A stretch of DNA of 64,000 nucleotides from JAHRAW01 sp965212085 (GTDB lineage: Bacteria; Pseudomonadota; Gammaproteobacteria; Arenicellales; Poriferihabitantaceae). Position numbers and translations under genes: made by a program. Position 1 is the first letter of the stretch; every line of letters starts with the position of its first letter. A model generated the notes under the pieces. That model searched no databases and was not told the origin of the DNA. It was given only the letters and a program-made list of their open reading frames with translations. Location: assembly GCA_965212085.1 (NCBI GenBank), contig OZ243042.1:372001-436000 (forward strand), written 5' to 3'. Shown in pieces: positions 62,830 through 64,000 of this stretch.

Positions 62830-63620
62830 AACTTATATCCCCAAATTTTATTGCGGTCTACATGACTCGTCATATCGGAGCACCGGTTTCCAGCGTGCTT
62901 TAACCATGAAAACATCCAAATAAACCAAACAAAAAGAGAGTTATCTTCTAGACACAAAAAATCAAATATCTCGTTTTCTATTGCATCACGTTTAACTAGG
63001 GCTAGAGATTTCGCATACAGACTACCCGGTTGACCCCATTTCGACAAAGATCGGTATAAACCACCCGAAACAAGAAATTTTCCTGGGACAACAATGAAAT
63101 CTGGGGATTCTTTATTAGGAATATCTTTAAGTATTGATTGAAGATGTTGTTTGACTGTCTTTGGGGCCGGTGCATCAAATGCCCAAATGGTGAATAGCGA
63201 GTCCTTGATTTTTGGTATATGAGAATCACTGAATTTCCGAGGAAGTGTCTTGAACTTCCGACACTTTTTAACTGCATCTTGAATATCACGCGGATTAAGT
63301 TGCGTCTTAACTTCAATCAGGCTGTAAACAGATTCAACTAGGAAAATTTTTTTAGGCATTTCTGAATGTAAACAGGTATTCCATATTTTATCATAAATAA
63401 CTAAATCGGCTTCATGCGAAAATACCCCATTATGAGAAGTAATTAGTCCTGTATCCACGCCAAAGGCAGATGGCAGATGTCCGCTTAAAAAATCAGCAAG
63501 AATACCTTCCCTGTTTTGCCCTGCTGAAGGCTTGTGTGAGGTGAAATGACGACGGATACGCTCATGTTGGGAAAACATCTCCTTTGAGATTTCCTTCATA
63601 TATTCAGGAAAAATGCTCAC
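62826..63620 (-). CDS. DUF6602-like protein with PD-(D/E)XK nuclease core
   Basis: 264 residues. The pattern matches DUF6602 proteins: NREGILADFLSGHLP, then GLITSHNGVFSHEADLVIYD and ESVYSLIEVKTQLNP, with D72, E103 and K105 as a likely metal site of the PD-(D/E)XK type. The middle region (SPDFIVVPGKF) is also shared in the group. It starts at a GTG in a 4-bp overlap with mod and overlaps the nucleotidyltransferase gene at its end, so all are made from one message. It may be an accessory nuclease of the island. Confidence 0.75.
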   Translation of the reverse strand: MSIFPEYMKEISKEMFSQHERIRRHFTSHKPSAGQNREGILADFLSGHLPSAFGVDTGLITSHNGVFSHEADLVIYDKIWNTCLHSEMPKKIFLVESVYSLIEVKTQLNPRDIQDAVKKCRKFKTLPRKFSDSHIPKIKDSLFTIWAFDAPAPKTVKQHLQSILKDIPNKESPDFIVVPGKFLVSGGLYRSLSKWGQPGSLYAKSLALVKRDAIENEIFDFLCLEDNSLFVWFIWMFSWLKHAGNRCSDMTSHVDRNKIWGYKL

Positions 63621-64000
63621 ACCCCAACCTCCAAAATCTTCATCGTATCATTCCCAAATATATCCACCACCTTCACGGCAATCTTTCGCCGTCCCGGTGC
63701 ACATTCGTGTTTCACGCTGGTCAATTCCAGCGAGCGGTCTTTTTTGGTGCGGAAACTTTGCCATTCGTTTTCGAAGACGTAGTCGCCGCTCCATTGTTCT
63801 TCGGTTTCGCCGGTGTCTTCGTTTTTGACGCGGATGATTTCGCGTTTGCTTTCAAAGTCGAAGTCCACGGCCCAGTAGTCTATCCAGTCGGTCCAGTGTT
63901 TGGTTAGTTGCTCGCGGGTGATTTTACCCGATTTGTCCTTGCTGATGTGCACGATTTGCCCGTGGTCGGCGACGATTTTGGTTTTGCCGGGTTTGAGGGA
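63617..64000 (-). CDS. Type III modification methyltransferase Mod, C-terminal part
   Basis: Only the last 127 codons are inside the window; the frame is open to the right edge. The stretch YVFENEWQSFRTKKDRSLE, then HECAPGRRKIAVKVVDIFGNDTMKI, is the conserved end of site-specific adenine methyltransferases of type III systems. The catalytic and SAM motifs lie beyond the window. The TGA overlaps the GTG of the next gene by four bases. Confidence 0.82.
   Translation of the reverse strand, partial: SLKPGKTKIVADHGQIVHISKDKSGKITREQLTKHWTDWIDYWAVDFDFESKREIIRVKNEDTGETEEQWSGDYVFENEWQSFRTKKDRSLELTSVKHECAPGRRKIAVKVVDIFGNDTMKILEVGV

Overview
The window looks like a gammaproteobacterial chromosome with high GC and dense, mostly intact genes. 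The divergent rhlB / trxA-rho arrangement, hemL, adk, rpmE, bolA and a CspA-type cold shock gene support this. The catabolic genes (glycine betaine-type uptake and demethylation, sulfoacetaldehyde acetyltransferase with alanine dehydrogenase), very large surface proteins, many dispersed palindromic repeats and a type III restriction island would fit a host-associated, possibly marine, bacterium. That lifestyle is inference; no rRNA or other taxonomic marker is present.

Layout. 1-1.8 kb: BCCT osmolyte transporter (-). 2-18.5 kb: one giant gene (-) for a ~5,480-residue adhesin built of VCBS, Ig/PKD and cadherin-like repeats ending in an outer-membrane barrel; its 5' end looks damaged. 18.7-25.3 kb: homocysteine methyltransferase fused to a second methyltransferase, bolA, a 2-hydroxyacid dehydrogenase, an MFS transporter and a class III aminotransferase. 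25.3-28.7 kb: first cassette carrying a poly-C-controlled surface protein. 28.7-34.7 kb: MDR dehydrogenase, Rieske oxygenase, DMGDH/SARDH-like flavoenzyme, CMD-family protein and a methyltransferase, a set consistent with betaine or related N-methyl amine breakdown. 35.2-44.2 kb: housekeeping genes (adk, acylphosphatase, csp, mscS, hemL, thermonuclease, rpmE, rho, trxA, rhlB). 44.2-48.6 kb: second surface-protein cassette, out of frame at its poly-C tract, followed by a tandem repeat array. 48.7-53.3 kb: livM-livH-livF-livG preceded by a NYN/OST-HTH gene. 53.4-59.6 kb: NUDIX hydrolase, ald, xsc, two AT-richer genes of unknown function and an AI-2E-family permease. 59.7-64 kb: type III restriction-modification island (res, orphan nucleotidyltransferase, DUF6602-like protein, 3' end of mod).

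Most notable is a three-member family of surface proteins that share an export linker and a C-terminal barrel. The two smaller ones are near-duplicate cassettes. Each starts from a strong AGGAGG site, carries a long poly-C run (20 C and 14 C) between start codon and signal peptide, and contains a 196-bp palindromic repeat element read in frame at the hinge between passenger and barrel. The 20-C copy is in frame (ON); the 14-C copy is off by one base (OFF). Copies of the same element between genes read as the same peptide without stops. This resembles homopolymer contingency loci combined with protein-compatible palindromic elements (compare the Rickettsia palindromic elements). A second, GC-rich composite repeat of about 410 bp flanks these cassettes and recurs elsewhere.
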